NCBI RefSeq assembly: GCF_002433005.1
Contig: NZ_DJHF01000002.1
Location: 3,754-18,035, forward strand
DNA length: 14,282 nucleotides
Direction of reading: 5' to 3'
From: Acetomicrobium sp. UBA5826
GTDB lineage: Bacteria; Synergistota; Synergistia; Synergistales; Acetomicrobiaceae
The notes below the pieces were generated by a model, which saw only the letters and a program-made list of their open reading frames with translations, was not told the origin of the DNA and ran no database searches. Below, in pieces: positions 1 to 6,345 of this stretch. Numbering within the stretch: the stretch's first letter is position 1; each line of letters opens with the position of its first letter. The position numbers and the translations under genes are program-made.

Positions 1-330
1 ACCTCCGGAACGATAAAGACGGAGCTTTACCAAAAACACGCCCAACGAATGGGAGTGCAGCTTTTGCTGCCCGAAAAAAGTTCGCAGGAACAAATCCAAA
101 ATTGTATCGAACTGGTAAAGAAAAACGATTTGCAAGGCGCGGGCTCTCTATTAAAGGATATCCTGTCCTCGCTGAGCAGGGAAAGGGATATCCCCTTTGT
201 TGCAGCCTGTACTGAGATTCCCCTGGCTTTCAAGGCGATAGGCAAAGAAGGCCTGATGATTTCAAGCCTCGATGCCCTTGCTTTAAAATGTATTTCCGTT
301 ATTTACGATCAAAAGAGCCTTTGCTCTTAG
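1..330 (+). CDS. Aspartate/glutamate racemase family protein, 3' part
   Basis: The reading frame is open from base 1 and ends at TAG 328-330, so the 5' end lies outside the window; about 109 C-terminal residues are visible. The fragment starts TSGTIKTELYQ, which resembles the mid-protein ATxGT...YQ segment of cofactor-independent Asp/Glu racemases. It later carries AACTEIPL (about codons 70-77 of the visible part), matching the (G/A)CTEIPL motif that holds the second catalytic cysteine of the family. These enzymes interconvert L- and D-amino acids by a two-cysteine proton transfer, often for peptidoglycan or amino acid catabolism. The C-terminal length after the motif is normal, so I see no truncation at this end. 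The gene converges on the minus-strand gene at 327 with a 4-nt overlap. Whether the substrate is aspartate, glutamate or another amino acid cannot be decided from this part. Confidence 0.85.
   Translation, partial: TSGTIKTELYQKHAQRMGVQLLLPEKSSQEQIQNCIELVKKNDLQGAGSLLKDILSSLSRERDIPFVAACTEIPLAFKAIGKEGLMISSLDALALKCISVIYDQKSLCS
311..328 (-). terminator. Candidate intrinsic terminator at a convergent gene junction
   Basis: A 6-bp perfect stem (AAGAGC at 313-318, GCTCTT at 323-328) closes a 4-base loop. Read on the minus strand the stem is followed by two more Ts, giving a short run of four, then GATC. It overlaps the stop codons of both converging genes. On the plus strand no T-run follows (AGAAGGGC), so it would serve the minus-strand gene better. 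The short U-tract makes it a weak terminator call. Confidence 0.4.
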
Positions 331-1364
331 AAGGGCAAAAAAAGAAGGGCAACGAATAAAATGACCACGAATATCAAGGCAAATATCAGGCGCAGATCTA
401 AACCGACCTTCGCAAGGGATTGCGGTGTCTTGACTTTAATGTCTCCCGGCGCAATGAATCTGAAATAATCCTCCCTATCGTCGTCTTCAAGTATGCCGTG
501 AATCTCGTATTGGCCATCCTTAAGCAATCGCACCATGAAGATCTGGCCTATAGCTTCGCTCTCATCTTTTGCGAGATATATCACATCTCCAGGATGAAGC
601 TCCGATAATGGCGTCCCGTTAACAGCATCTATGACAGGATCGATCTCCAAAAGAGACGCATTCTCGTCTGAAGAAGTATCAACTGCATATGAACCCGTTT
701 CGTCTACATTTTTGGTAACGCGATTTAAATACCTCGTTATCGCAGGATCCAGGGAGGTCAGGTTTACGCTCTTTTCCCTCAGCTCGGGCAAGGATAATTT
801 GGCTATCTTGAAGGAAATGACGGGAATCGTCCTTCCTGTAGCTTCGCGAATCTTTTTCTCGTATTCTATCAATTTTTCCTTGGGTAAAAAGCTTTCGCTT
901 ACCGAGGCATTTTCGTTGCTTTGCAAAAATACGTTATAGGCATCGCTTGCCACCTCTGGCCACACTTTTCGCAGTTGCTGACTCGCATGTTGTGCCGCTA
1001 TGAATTCCGCTTCGTTAACGGAAGCAGGCAAAGTTCCCGCCCCTTTGGACAATATGTTGGCCACTGTCGACCATTTTTCAATGGTAATACCCTTTGCCGA
1101 ATAGGGCAAGGCGGCTTGAGATATCCATATCAGCTGGCTGTCCGGTCCTACAATCGCTGCAGCCAAGATGGTGATTTGATTACTAAAGGACATCGATGCC
1201 CATATAGCCACATAGTCTTTGCATTCCTTCATCAAGTATATGAACAAAGTCCGCGGATCCTCTTCGCCCACCTCCTGGAGGTATCTATCGATCAACTCCT
1301 CTATTTCTTCTTCTTTAAGGCCTAACATATAGGCCAACAGCCCCTTGGCATACCATTCGGTCAT
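327..1364 (-). CDS. Unrecognised protein with a C-terminal membrane anchor
   Basis: I do not recognise the family. The product has about 345 residues. The first 120 or so are helical and mixed, with an acidic stretch (KEEEIEELIDRYLQEVGEED). A linker of about residues 150-245 is charged and serine/asparagine-rich. A compact, beta-looking segment follows at about 250-315 (GDVIYLAKDESEAIGQIFMVRLLKDGQYEI). The last 20 or so residues form a single hydrophobic helix ending in LLFLPF, with no charged tail, so this looks like a tail-anchored cytosolic protein. No signal peptide is visible. An ATG at 1370 is also in frame, but GGAG (minus strand, just upstream) sits only 3 nt from it and 9 nt from the ATG at 1364, so I prefer 1364. 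The gene is divergent from the chromate transporter pair and converges on the racemase gene. No catalytic motif is apparent. Confidence 0.8.
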   Translation of the reverse strand: MTEWYAKGLLAYMLGLKEEEIEELIDRYLQEVGEEDPRTLFIYLMKECKDYVAIWASMSFSNQITILAAAIVGPDSQLIWISQAALPYSAKGITIEKWSTVANILSKGAGTLPASVNEAEFIAAQHASQQLRKVWPEVASDAYNVFLQSNENASVSESFLPKEKLIEYEKKIREATGRTIPVISFKIAKLSLPELREKSVNLTSLDPAITRYLNRVTKNVDETGSYAVDTSSDENASLLEIDPVIDAVNGTPLSELHPGDVIYLAKDESEAIGQIFMVRLLKDGQYEIHGILEDDDREDYFRFIAPGDIKVKTPQSLAKVGLDLRLIFALIFVVILFVALLFLPF

Positions 1365-1429
1365 TTTCATCTTCTCCGTTATTTGAAATATTTAAGCATG
1401 AAGCCTTGCCTAACAGTTCAATTGTATTA

Positions 1430-1459
1430 AGATTAGACTAAATACATCGTATTTGGCAA
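1430..1459 (-). promoter_or_regulatory. Candidate promoter with inverted repeat in the spacer
   Basis: Read on the minus strand, TTGCCA (1454-1459) and TAATCT (1430-1435) are 18 bp apart, facing the gene that starts at 1364. An inverted repeat, AAATAC ATC GTATTT (1440-1454, 6-bp arms), fills most of the spacer, where a regulator could block transcription. The intergenic space is shared with the divergent transporter gene at 1505, for which I find only a poor promoter (TATAAA at 1479-1484 without a well-spaced -35). Confidence 0.35.
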
Positions 1460-1504
1460 CGACAAAGGATCCTTAATTTATAAATTCATAAAGGCGGCCC
1501 TGTC

Positions 1505-2038
1505 ATGATTAAAGACATTTTCTTTCTCTTCCTGAAGTCAAGTTTGCTTGCCCTAGGGGGAGGTTTCATCTTCATCGGCTTTATAGAGCTGGAGATAAAA
1601 AAGAAATCCTGGGATTCGCTGTGCGACATCCCTACCCTTATTGCCGTCAGCACATCCCTCCCCGGACCAATAATAACGAACCTATCATACTTGATCGGCA
1701 AAAGCTTAAAGGGCAGCATCGGAGGACTAACGGCAATATTAGGGGCAATACTGCCACCTTTCCTGATAATCTATTTTCTGGCCCCCCTATTAATGAATCA
1801 AGGAGCTTCGAATTACTTTGTGGCAACCTTTTTGCGAGGAGGGTTAATAGGCGTAATGGTCTTCGTCCTTTTAACCGCTTCCCGATGGATCTGCTCTGTC
1901 TACAAGATGGGCGCAGTCAGCTTTATAAGCTACGTCATCATGACCGCCCTAATGCTCATGGGGATTCACCCCCTTTTTGCTTTAAGCATCGGATTTATCG
2001 TAAATATATCATGGGGAGGGAAAAGGGACATTGAATGA
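1505..2038 (+). CDS. chrA: Chromate transporter family protein, first half (short-chain CHR)
   Basis: A 177-residue, very hydrophobic protein of the CHR (ChrA) transporter family, in which long proteins are fused duplications and short ones are half-size and usually encoded in pairs. The family landmarks are visible: a glycine-rich LALGGG near residues 15-20 followed by the amphipathic loop with ELEIKKKSW, then STSLPGPIITNLSYLIGKSLKGSIGGL at about 48-74 (the PGP and Y.G motifs). Four to five membrane segments follow. Characterised members export chromate by proton or sulfate-linked antiport, but short pairs in anaerobes have seldom been tested, so substrate is inference. The ATG at 1505 has AAGGCGG at 1491-1497, seven bases upstream. 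The gene overlaps the next one by 8 nt, which fits co-translation of two halves of one heterodimer. Confidence 0.85.
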   Translation: MIKDIFFLFLKSSLLALGGGFIFIGFIELEIKKKSWDSLCDIPTLIAVSTSLPGPIITNLSYLIGKSLKGSIGGLTAILGAILPPFLIIYFLAPLLMNQGASNYFVATFLRGGLIGVMVFVLLTASRWICSVYKMGAVSFISYVIMTALMLMGIHPLFALSIGFIVNISWGGKRDIE

Positions 2039-2588
2039 ACTGCTACTTCTTGCTCTGGCCTTTGGCAGGATTTCCTTGGGCAGTTTTGCCGGAGGATTGG
2101 CTTCCATCGCACTGATATATCACGAAATAGTAATACACTACCACTGGCTCTCTCCCGAGGAATTCGAACAAATGATAAGTTTGGCACAGATGTCACCCGG
2201 CCCAATCGCAGTCAACGCAGCAACCTATATCGGAAAAAGACTTGCCGGCCTGCCGGGAGCTGCAGTTGCAACGGCTTTCATGGTTGGAACGCCCATTATT
2301 TTGCTTTTAACAATAGCTTACACTATTAAATTCTTTCCCTTCGGCACAAAAACCAAACACAAAATAACTCAATCCCTGCGTCCGGGAGTTGCAGCCCTTC
2401 TTACAGCGAGCGCCCTGCGGCTCTTATCGTCATCCCTAGGGGAACCGATATATATACTATTGACGCCGCTGGCTCTGTTCTTGCTGCTTAAGTCAAAGGC
2501 GAAGGACCAACCCTCTCTGGCAATCATACTTTGCGGTGCATTGGCGGTCGCGACGGCGTTAGCTGCCAGGGCGTTATGGAATGTCTAG
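2031..2588 (+). CDS. chrA: Chromate transporter family protein, second half (short-chain CHR)
   Basis: A 185-residue partner of the preceding gene and of the same CHR family. It shows SFAGGLASIALIYHEIV near residues 18-34, the LSPEEFEQMISLAQMSPGPIAVNAATYIGKRLAGLPGA block at about 42-79 (the Q.SPGP and G...AG motifs typical of ChrA), and then further hydrophobic segments. It therefore carries the better conserved CHR signature of the two. The start is TTG at 2031, inside the end of the upstream gene (its TGA is at 2036-2038), with GGGGAGGG at 2013-2020 ten bases before it. An 8-nt overlap and this strong Shine-Dalgarno inside the upstream coding sequence imply coupled translation. The pair should act as a heterodimer in the inner membrane. 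Chromate as the real substrate is a family-based guess. The gene ends 10 bp from the converging CheX-like gene. Confidence 0.87.
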   Translation: MNELLLLALAFGRISLGSFAGGLASIALIYHEIVIHYHWLSPEEFEQMISLAQMSPGPIAVNAATYIGKRLAGLPGAAVATAFMVGTPIILLLTIAYTIKFFPFGTKTKHKITQSLRPGVAALLTASALRLLSSSLGEPIYILLTPLALFLLLKSKAKDQPSLAIILCGALAVATALAARALWNV

Positions 2589-2598
2589 AATAAAGAGC

Positions 2599-3084
2599 CT
2601 AGCTTATGGCAAGGACCATATACAAAGTGCCTCCGTCTTTCAACCTGAAGGGCAGTGTAAAACATCTGGTCGAATCTCCTGCCGACGGAATGGATCTTAT
2701 ATGCTCTCCCACCAGCAGCTGCGGCGGGGTCAAATCTACACTTCCCATCTCGTTTAGCTTTATAAATGCCTGCCCGCTTGCCATGTTCGCCAGCTCCCCC
2801 AGCACGCTCATGGACAGCGCATCGCCCAGCTTTGGCGTTATAGCTCCGCCTGACATGGCAGACACTATTTCGTTAAAGCTTGCCTCATCTACCATAATTG
2901 CTACAGTGCCCCTTACCTTGGATGCGATAAAACCAACCAAGGCGGCTGCCCTGCTTCCCGAAACGCTCACTTCGGAGGTGATAGCAGCCTTATCGAGGGC
3001 TATATCTACACCCATGCTTTTGCATACCGATACCAGAGCCCCGGCAAATCCGTTGACGACTACCGAAAAAATTTTAGGATCCAT
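2599..3084 (-). CDS. cheX: CheX-like CheY-P phosphatase family protein
   Basis: A 161-residue protein of the CheX/CheC/FliY phosphatase superfamily. The key stretch is SVLGELANMASGQAF at about residues 93-107. Its E97 and N100 match the ExxN pair that CheX uses to dephosphorylate CheY-P, and the rest fits the E(I/L)ANM.SG.A signature. Upstream, VSGSRAAALVGFIASKVRGTVAIMVDEASFNEIVSAMSGG matches the beta-sheet and first helix of the fold. The length is right for CheX (about 155) and the protein has a single ExxN motif, as CheX does, where CheC has two. The ATG at 3084 has GGAGGGG (3091-3097 on the minus strand) at good spacing and lies inside the upstream RuvC-fold gene (11-nt overlap), so it is the last gene of a coupled trio. 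There is no chemotaxis or flagellar gene next to it, so the partner response regulator could be another receiver-domain protein. Confidence 0.8.
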   Translation of the reverse strand: MDPKIFSVVVNGFAGALVSVCKSMGVDIALDKAAITSEVSVSGSRAAALVGFIASKVRGTVAIMVDEASFNEIVSAMSGGAITPKLGDALSMSVLGELANMASGQAFIKLNEMGSVDLTPPQLLVGEHIRSIPSAGDSTRCFTLPFRLKDGGTLYMVLAIS

Positions 3085-3547
3085 GCGTTACCCCTCCATC
3101 GACGATCTTTTTCTCCATCCACCTTCTGGTCAGCGCCCAGGCAGCCAGGTCATCTATGTCCCTTCCGGGGACTAAAAGCGACAAAGGCCAAAGCCTGCGA
3201 AAACCCTTGGGCGGATGAATTATGTAATACATCTTTCTGGCTTGCAACGTTGAGAAGGATTCATCTACAACTTCGTATTCGATTTTCTTCCTGAGCAACC
3301 CGCGCTCTAGTTCCTCCGAAGCAGTGCCGCCGCCCAACAACACCAACTCTACGCCTTTGTCGACGAGCAGCGACACATCCCCCTCGCACCCGTAGGGAGC
3401 TAATTCAACCCAATTACCTTCAGACAGGGCAATCAAAAAGCTTTCAAATATTTTTTTGGGGATAATTCCCGAATAAAGTAGCTCGCCGTTTTCGTCTACA
3501 AAGGCAAAGCCAATTTTATCTCTTCCCGGATCCAAGCCAAGGTACAT
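3074..3547 (-). CDS. RuvC/YqgF-fold (RNase H-like) protein
   Basis: About 157 residues with the RNase H-like fold of RuvC/YqgF resolvases. The N-terminal MYLGLDPGRDKIGFAFVDENGELLYSG gives strand 1 with the first catalytic aspartate (D6). VVDESFSTLQAR at about 94-105 is the YqgF-type DE..ST..A motif (E96). PGRDIDDLAAWALTRRW at about 127-143 supplies the C-terminal acidic residues (D130, D132, D133). Relatives act on Holliday junctions (RuvC) or on the 5' end of pre-16S rRNA (YqgF/RuvX). This one is close to the YqgF pattern but is divergent enough that I would not name it ruvX. A GTG at 3550 precedes the ATG at 3547; the TGA of the upstream gene (3547-3549) overlaps this ATG as TGATG, which favours coupled initiation there. 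It lies between the acyltransferase and the CheX-like gene in one operon. Confidence 0.75.
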   Translation of the reverse strand: MYLGLDPGRDKIGFAFVDENGELLYSGIIPKKIFESFLIALSEGNWVELAPYGCEGDVSLLVDKGVELVLLGGGTASEELERGLLRKKIEYEVVDESFSTLQARKMYYIIHPPKGFRRLWPLSLLVPGRDIDDLAAWALTRRWMEKKIVDGGVTHGS

Positions 3548-4425
3548 CACCTGTCACCCAAAGTAGAGGCCCATCGGGGATACAGCCAAAGCCACTGTTC
3601 GGGGTGCCTTGAAATCCATTCGGACAGGATATCATTGCACAATCGAACGTTTTCTTCAATAGGTCTGTCGTAAAAATCTTTCACCCTTTCCTCCAAAGAG
3701 GGCAAAAAGTAAAGGTCGTGATGAGTGTTATCCTTCCTTCGTACTATAAACAGGGGAACTATTGGCGATCGCATCTTCATGGCAAGCTTTACGGGCCCGT
3801 AGGGAGTGCTTGCCGGTTGTCCTAAAAAGGGAGCGATTATTCCCTTATCCTTTGCGTCTTGATCGAGCAAAACACCCAAGATATTTCCTTCCTGAAGGCA
3901 CCTTATGGCACCCCTCAGGTCGAAACCCTTACCAATAGTCTCGACACCACAGGAGGCCCTAACATCGGATATCAACTTAGTGATACGAGCATCCCGCTGT
4001 TCGGCCCCTATAGCCCTCATCGGATAATCCTTGATCCCCAGATAGGCCGCTGCGAGCTCCCAATTGCCCAAATGTGCTGTGAGCAATATCACTCCCCTGC
4101 CGCAAGCCAGGGCATCATTAAGATTTTCTATGTCATGGACAGAAACTATTTCGTCTATTTTTTTGCCTATCTTCGACAAATTCAGAAATTCTACGACGCT
4201 TCTGCCCAAATTTATATACGATTTTGCGACGACCTCTCTGGCAACTTCGAGGCTACAGCCCAGAAATTTTGAACACCTGATGATGGCCTTTGAGGATTTG
4301 TCTTTATTTAAGCTGAAGACCATGCGCCCCATGCTGCCACCCAAAGACAGGGCTGCAGAATGGGGCAACAGCCGTGATTGCATGCTCAAATACTGTATGC
4401 CTAACCATATGAGCTCTTGAGTCAT
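3547..4425 (-). CDS. Lipid A biosynthesis (LpxL/HtrB-type) lauroyl acyltransferase family protein
   Basis: A 292-residue member of the LpxL/LpxM (HtrB/MsbB) late acyltransferase family, which adds secondary acyl chains to lipid A at the inner face of the cytoplasmic membrane; some relatives acylate other glycolipids (PIM acyltransferases). The catalytic H-x4-E motif is visible as LTAHLGNWELA (H118, E123). Later blocks fit the family: GVLLDQDAKDKGIIAPFLGQPASTPYGPVKLAMK at about 196-229 and a C-terminal HPEQWLWLYPRW. The N-terminal 35 residues are hydrophobic and may be a membrane anchor. The length is normal (about 290-310). The ATG at 4425 has a modest upstream GGTGA. It is the first gene of a three-gene coupled unit on the minus strand. 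Its presence is the best evidence in this window for an outer membrane. Confidence 0.85.
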   Translation of the reverse strand: MTQELIWLGIQYLSMQSRLLPHSAALSLGGSMGRMVFSLNKDKSSKAIIRCSKFLGCSLEVAREVVAKSYINLGRSVVEFLNLSKIGKKIDEIVSVHDIENLNDALACGRGVILLTAHLGNWELAAAYLGIKDYPMRAIGAEQRDARITKLISDVRASCGVETIGKGFDLRGAIRCLQEGNILGVLLDQDAKDKGIIAPFLGQPASTPYGPVKLAMKMRSPIVPLFIVRRKDNTHHDLYFLPSLEERVKDFYDRPIEENVRLCNDILSEWISRHPEQWLWLYPRWASTLGDR

Positions 4426-4450
4426 GAAAATTTAATCACCATCCATAGTT

Positions 4451-4482
4451 ATGTTATCCGTAACATGTATAAATTATCTCAA
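4451..4482 (-). promoter_or_regulatory. Candidate promoter with palindrome over the -10 box
   Basis: Read on the minus strand, TTGAGA (4477-4482) and GATAAC (4453-4458) are 18 bp apart, upstream of the acyltransferase start at 4425. The -10 box lies inside an inverted repeat ATGTTA TCCG TAACAT (4451-4466, 6-bp perfect arms), a layout expected for a repressor operator. No matching second copy was noticed elsewhere in the window. Confidence 0.4.
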
Positions 4483-4570
4483 AACGTGTCCTTCGGCATA
4501 TCGGTATTTTCACAAAGGAGTGACTTGAAAGCTTCCGTAGACATACTGAAAAGTATAACCTAAAAACTTC

Positions 4571-5653
4571 TTAATTGTTCAAAATTTCCTGCAAAACATC
4601 CAGGGCTTTTCCAACCAGCTCCTTATCGGCCTGGCTTCCCATATGCCCTATCCTGAAAAGGCGTCCTTTAAGCGGGCCATAGCTCCCCCCCAAGACCACT
4701 CCTCTCTCCCTTAAGGAGCTATTAAGTATTTCCCAATTCCGATTTTCTGGCACACATACAGCAGTAACAGTGGGCGAAGAGTAGCGCTCTTCCCCGGCAA
4801 AGACTTTCAGGCCCATGTTTTTGAGCCTTTTCAAACAATAGTTTTTTACGTCCTCATGGCGTTTATACACGTTTTCCAGGCCTTCCCTTAAAAGCTTATC
4901 CGCTGCCTTAAACAAGGCTGCTACGGCATGCCAATTATGCGTATAGGGAAGCTCTTTTTTGCCTGGACCATCTCTCCAGGGCAGCAATGCGTCGTAACCT
5001 TCGTAATTTCTCGCCGCTATTGCATCCCAGGCCTTCTCGCTCACCGTAACGATGGCCAGATCTGGCGGGAGGCTGAGGGCTTTTTGGCTTCCAAGAAGGC
5101 CGAGATCTATATGCCAGTCGTCTACGAGCACCTCCGTTCCGCAAGCGCTCGAGACAAAATCCACATAAAACAGCGCACCTACTTCCTCGGCTATTTCACC
5201 TATGGGCTTGACCGGGTTTAAAACGCCGCTCGGCGTCTCGCAATGGACTGCAGTTATTATAAAGGGCCTGAAAGTCAGCGCCTCTTTTCTGATGACTTCC
5301 GGATCGGGTATGGAATCGTAATCGAAGGAAACTTCCCTTACTTCACACCCCAAAGATCTTGCCATCTGCGCTATCCCCTCGCCAAATATGCCGTTCGAGA
5401 CGGCTAGCACCCTTTTGCCGGGGGATACAACGCTTTTTAAAGCTCCCCAGAGGGCCAGCATTCCCTCTCCTGACATTATGACCGCATCGCCCTTGGTGGA
5501 GAGGATATTTTTCATCAAATCTGCCGCCTTTCTGTAAAGCTCAAAAAAATCATCCTCTAGATCAGCACTCCCAAAATCGACGGTATAGACTTCCCTTATG
5601 TCCTTAGGCACCGAAACAGGTCCGGGAACCAAACCTATGGGATAGGTTTTCAT
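4571..5653 (-). CDS. Class V (PLP-dependent) aminotransferase, serine-pyruvate/alanine-glyoxylate type
   Basis: About 360 residues of the fold-type I, class V aminotransferase family (alanine-glyoxylate, serine-pyruvate and 2-aminoethylphosphonate transaminases). It begins with GLVPGPVSVPKDI, the substrate-side loop common to this group. MSGEGMLALWGAL (about 60-72) is the phosphate-binding turn, HCETPSGVLNP (about 137-147) is the conserved T-SG--NP motif, and FYVDFVSSACG carries the aspartate (D165) that contacts the PLP pyridine nitrogen. GLLGSQKALSLPP carries the Schiff-base lysine (K191). The C-terminal LKGRLFRIGHMG also fits. The protein is cytosolic. An in-frame GTG at 5662 exists, but it forms part of the Shine-Dalgarno AGGAGTG placed about 8 nt before the ATG at 5653, so I use the ATG. 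The exact amino donor cannot be read from sequence alone. It has its own promoter and appears monocistronic. Confidence 0.9.
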   Translation of the reverse strand: MKTYPIGLVPGPVSVPKDIREVYTVDFGSADLEDDFFELYRKAADLMKNILSTKGDAVIMSGEGMLALWGALKSVVSPGKRVLAVSNGIFGEGIAQMARSLGCEVREVSFDYDSIPDPEVIRKEALTFRPFIITAVHCETPSGVLNPVKPIGEIAEEVGALFYVDFVSSACGTEVLVDDWHIDLGLLGSQKALSLPPDLAIVTVSEKAWDAIAARNYEGYDALLPWRDGPGKKELPYTHNWHAVAALFKAADKLLREGLENVYKRHEDVKNYCLKRLKNMGLKVFAGEERYSSPTVTAVCVPENRNWEILNSSLRERGVVLGGSYGPLKGRLFRIGHMGSQADKELVGKALDVLQEILNN

Positions 5654-5681
5654 TCCTTTCACTCCTAACTTAGTAAAATTT

Positions 5682-5710
5682 TCTATATATCATTGAACCT
5701 TCCCACTCAA
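5682..5710 (-). promoter_or_regulatory. Promoter of the class V aminotransferase gene
   Basis: Read on the minus strand, TTGAGT (5705-5710) and TATAGA (5682-5687) are separated by exactly 17 bp, about 30 bp upstream of the ATG at 5653 with an AGGAG in between. This is the best sigma-70-like promoter in the window. Confidence 0.6.
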
Positions 5711-5762
5711 TTGGCTATAGCCTCTTTTGAACATTTTTATGCGAATCTGGACTGGAAATTCA

Positions 5763-5802
5763 AAACCGTAAAAGGAGGGCTTAAGCCCTCCTTTTACGGT
5801 TT
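5763..5802 (-). terminator. Perfect 40-bp palindrome, terminator-like, overlapping a stop codon
   Basis: Bases 5763-5802 are a perfect palindrome with 20-bp arms; its core is GGAGGGC TTAA GCCCTCC. The minus-strand stop TAA (5781-5783) lies in the central TTAA, and the last six codons of the TOPRIM-like gene lie in the right arm. Read on the minus strand the left arm ends in GGTTT and is followed by TGAATTT, a weak U-tract. As RNA it would form an 18-bp stem closing a four-base loop. It ends the minus-strand two-gene unit and shields the next promoter (5682-5710). Confidence 0.6.
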
Positions 5803-6332
5803 ATACTCTCGTACAGTACATTCAAGGAAATATTTTTCCTTCTCGCCCGCTCTAAATCCCAATTCAATAAAATAGCCTTAAAAAAATCCCTTTCTTTAAA
5901 TATATAAGACCTCTTTCTCTCGCGAACCGCCCTGTAAAAGTGATGCAACAAAACGGCCTTGGGATCTTCTATCCGATCCGTAGGAAAAGGGCCTCGAAAG
6001 GCTAACCCCGAGGCCCTTCTAACGGCATCGTCATCAGCCAAAAGCCAGGCTTCAATCTTTCGCCTAGCGGGAACGAGGATTAGCCCCGGACTTTCCGATT
6101 CCAATATGAGGTTTTCATCCTTATCGTCTGCTTCGTCGTATATGGCTATCACGAAGTATCCCTTGGCATTCAAGATTCGCGCATGACGACACGCTTCCTT
6201 CAGGAGCCTGTTGACTCCCCCAAGTTGTCTTACCTTTGTTATTACATGGTCCGGGACAAGCTGTCTAACGATGCTTTTTACGACCAGTACATCATTTGCG
6301 CCTTCGCACAAAAAAGCCAGCTTTCCCGACAT
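5781..6332 (-). CDS. TOPRIM-like protein (DUF4276-type)
   Basis: A protein of about 183 residues that looks like a stand-alone TOPRIM domain. MSGKLAFLCEGANDVLVVKSIVRQL gives the first strand and the conserved glutamate with EG..D (E10 of my start). YFVIAIYDEADDKDENL at about 63-79 gives the second acidic motif (D-x-x-x-D type, YDEADD). VPARRKIEAWLLADDDAVRRASG at about 88-110 matches the IEAWLLAD block of DUF4276/DUF3226-like TOPRIM proteins, some of which sit beside ATPases in OLD-like defence genes. No ATPase partner is present here. An upstream in-frame ATG at 6374 would overlap the flavoenzyme gene; I prefer the ATG at 6332 because GAAGGA lies just before it and it falls 13 nt after the TAA/TGA region of that gene. 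It is the second gene of the flavoenzyme unit. Nuclease or RNA-processing function is only family inference. Confidence 0.6.
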   Translation of the reverse strand: MSGKLAFLCEGANDVLVVKSIVRQLVPDHVITKVRQLGGVNRLLKEACRHARILNAKGYFVIAIYDEADDKDENLILESESPGLILVPARRKIEAWLLADDDAVRRASGLAFRGPFPTDRIEDPKAVLLHHFYRAVRERKRSYIFKERDFFKAILLNWDLERARRKNISLNVLYESINRKRRA

Positions 6333-6345
6333 AGATCCTTCGTTG

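Noticed and set aside
2606..3175. Long plus-strand reading frame (189 codons)
   Set aside because: It lies opposite the CheX-like gene, whose ExxN motif and Shine-Dalgarno are clear. The composition is that of an antisense shadow and no motif is seen.
3859..4420. Two plus-strand reading frames opposite the acyltransferase
   Set aside because: They are antisense to a gene with an intact H-x4-E motif and family blocks; no start site or motif supports them.
4543..4556. Hairpin ATACT GAAA AGTAT after the aminotransferase gene
   Set aside because: Only 5 AT-rich bp and no T-run in either direction, so not a credible terminator.
4514..4563. A 12-codon plus-strand frame starting TTG at 4525 after AAAGGAG
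   Set aside because: Very short, spacing of only four bases, no downstream gene and no similarity I can see. It may be chance in the intergenic gap.
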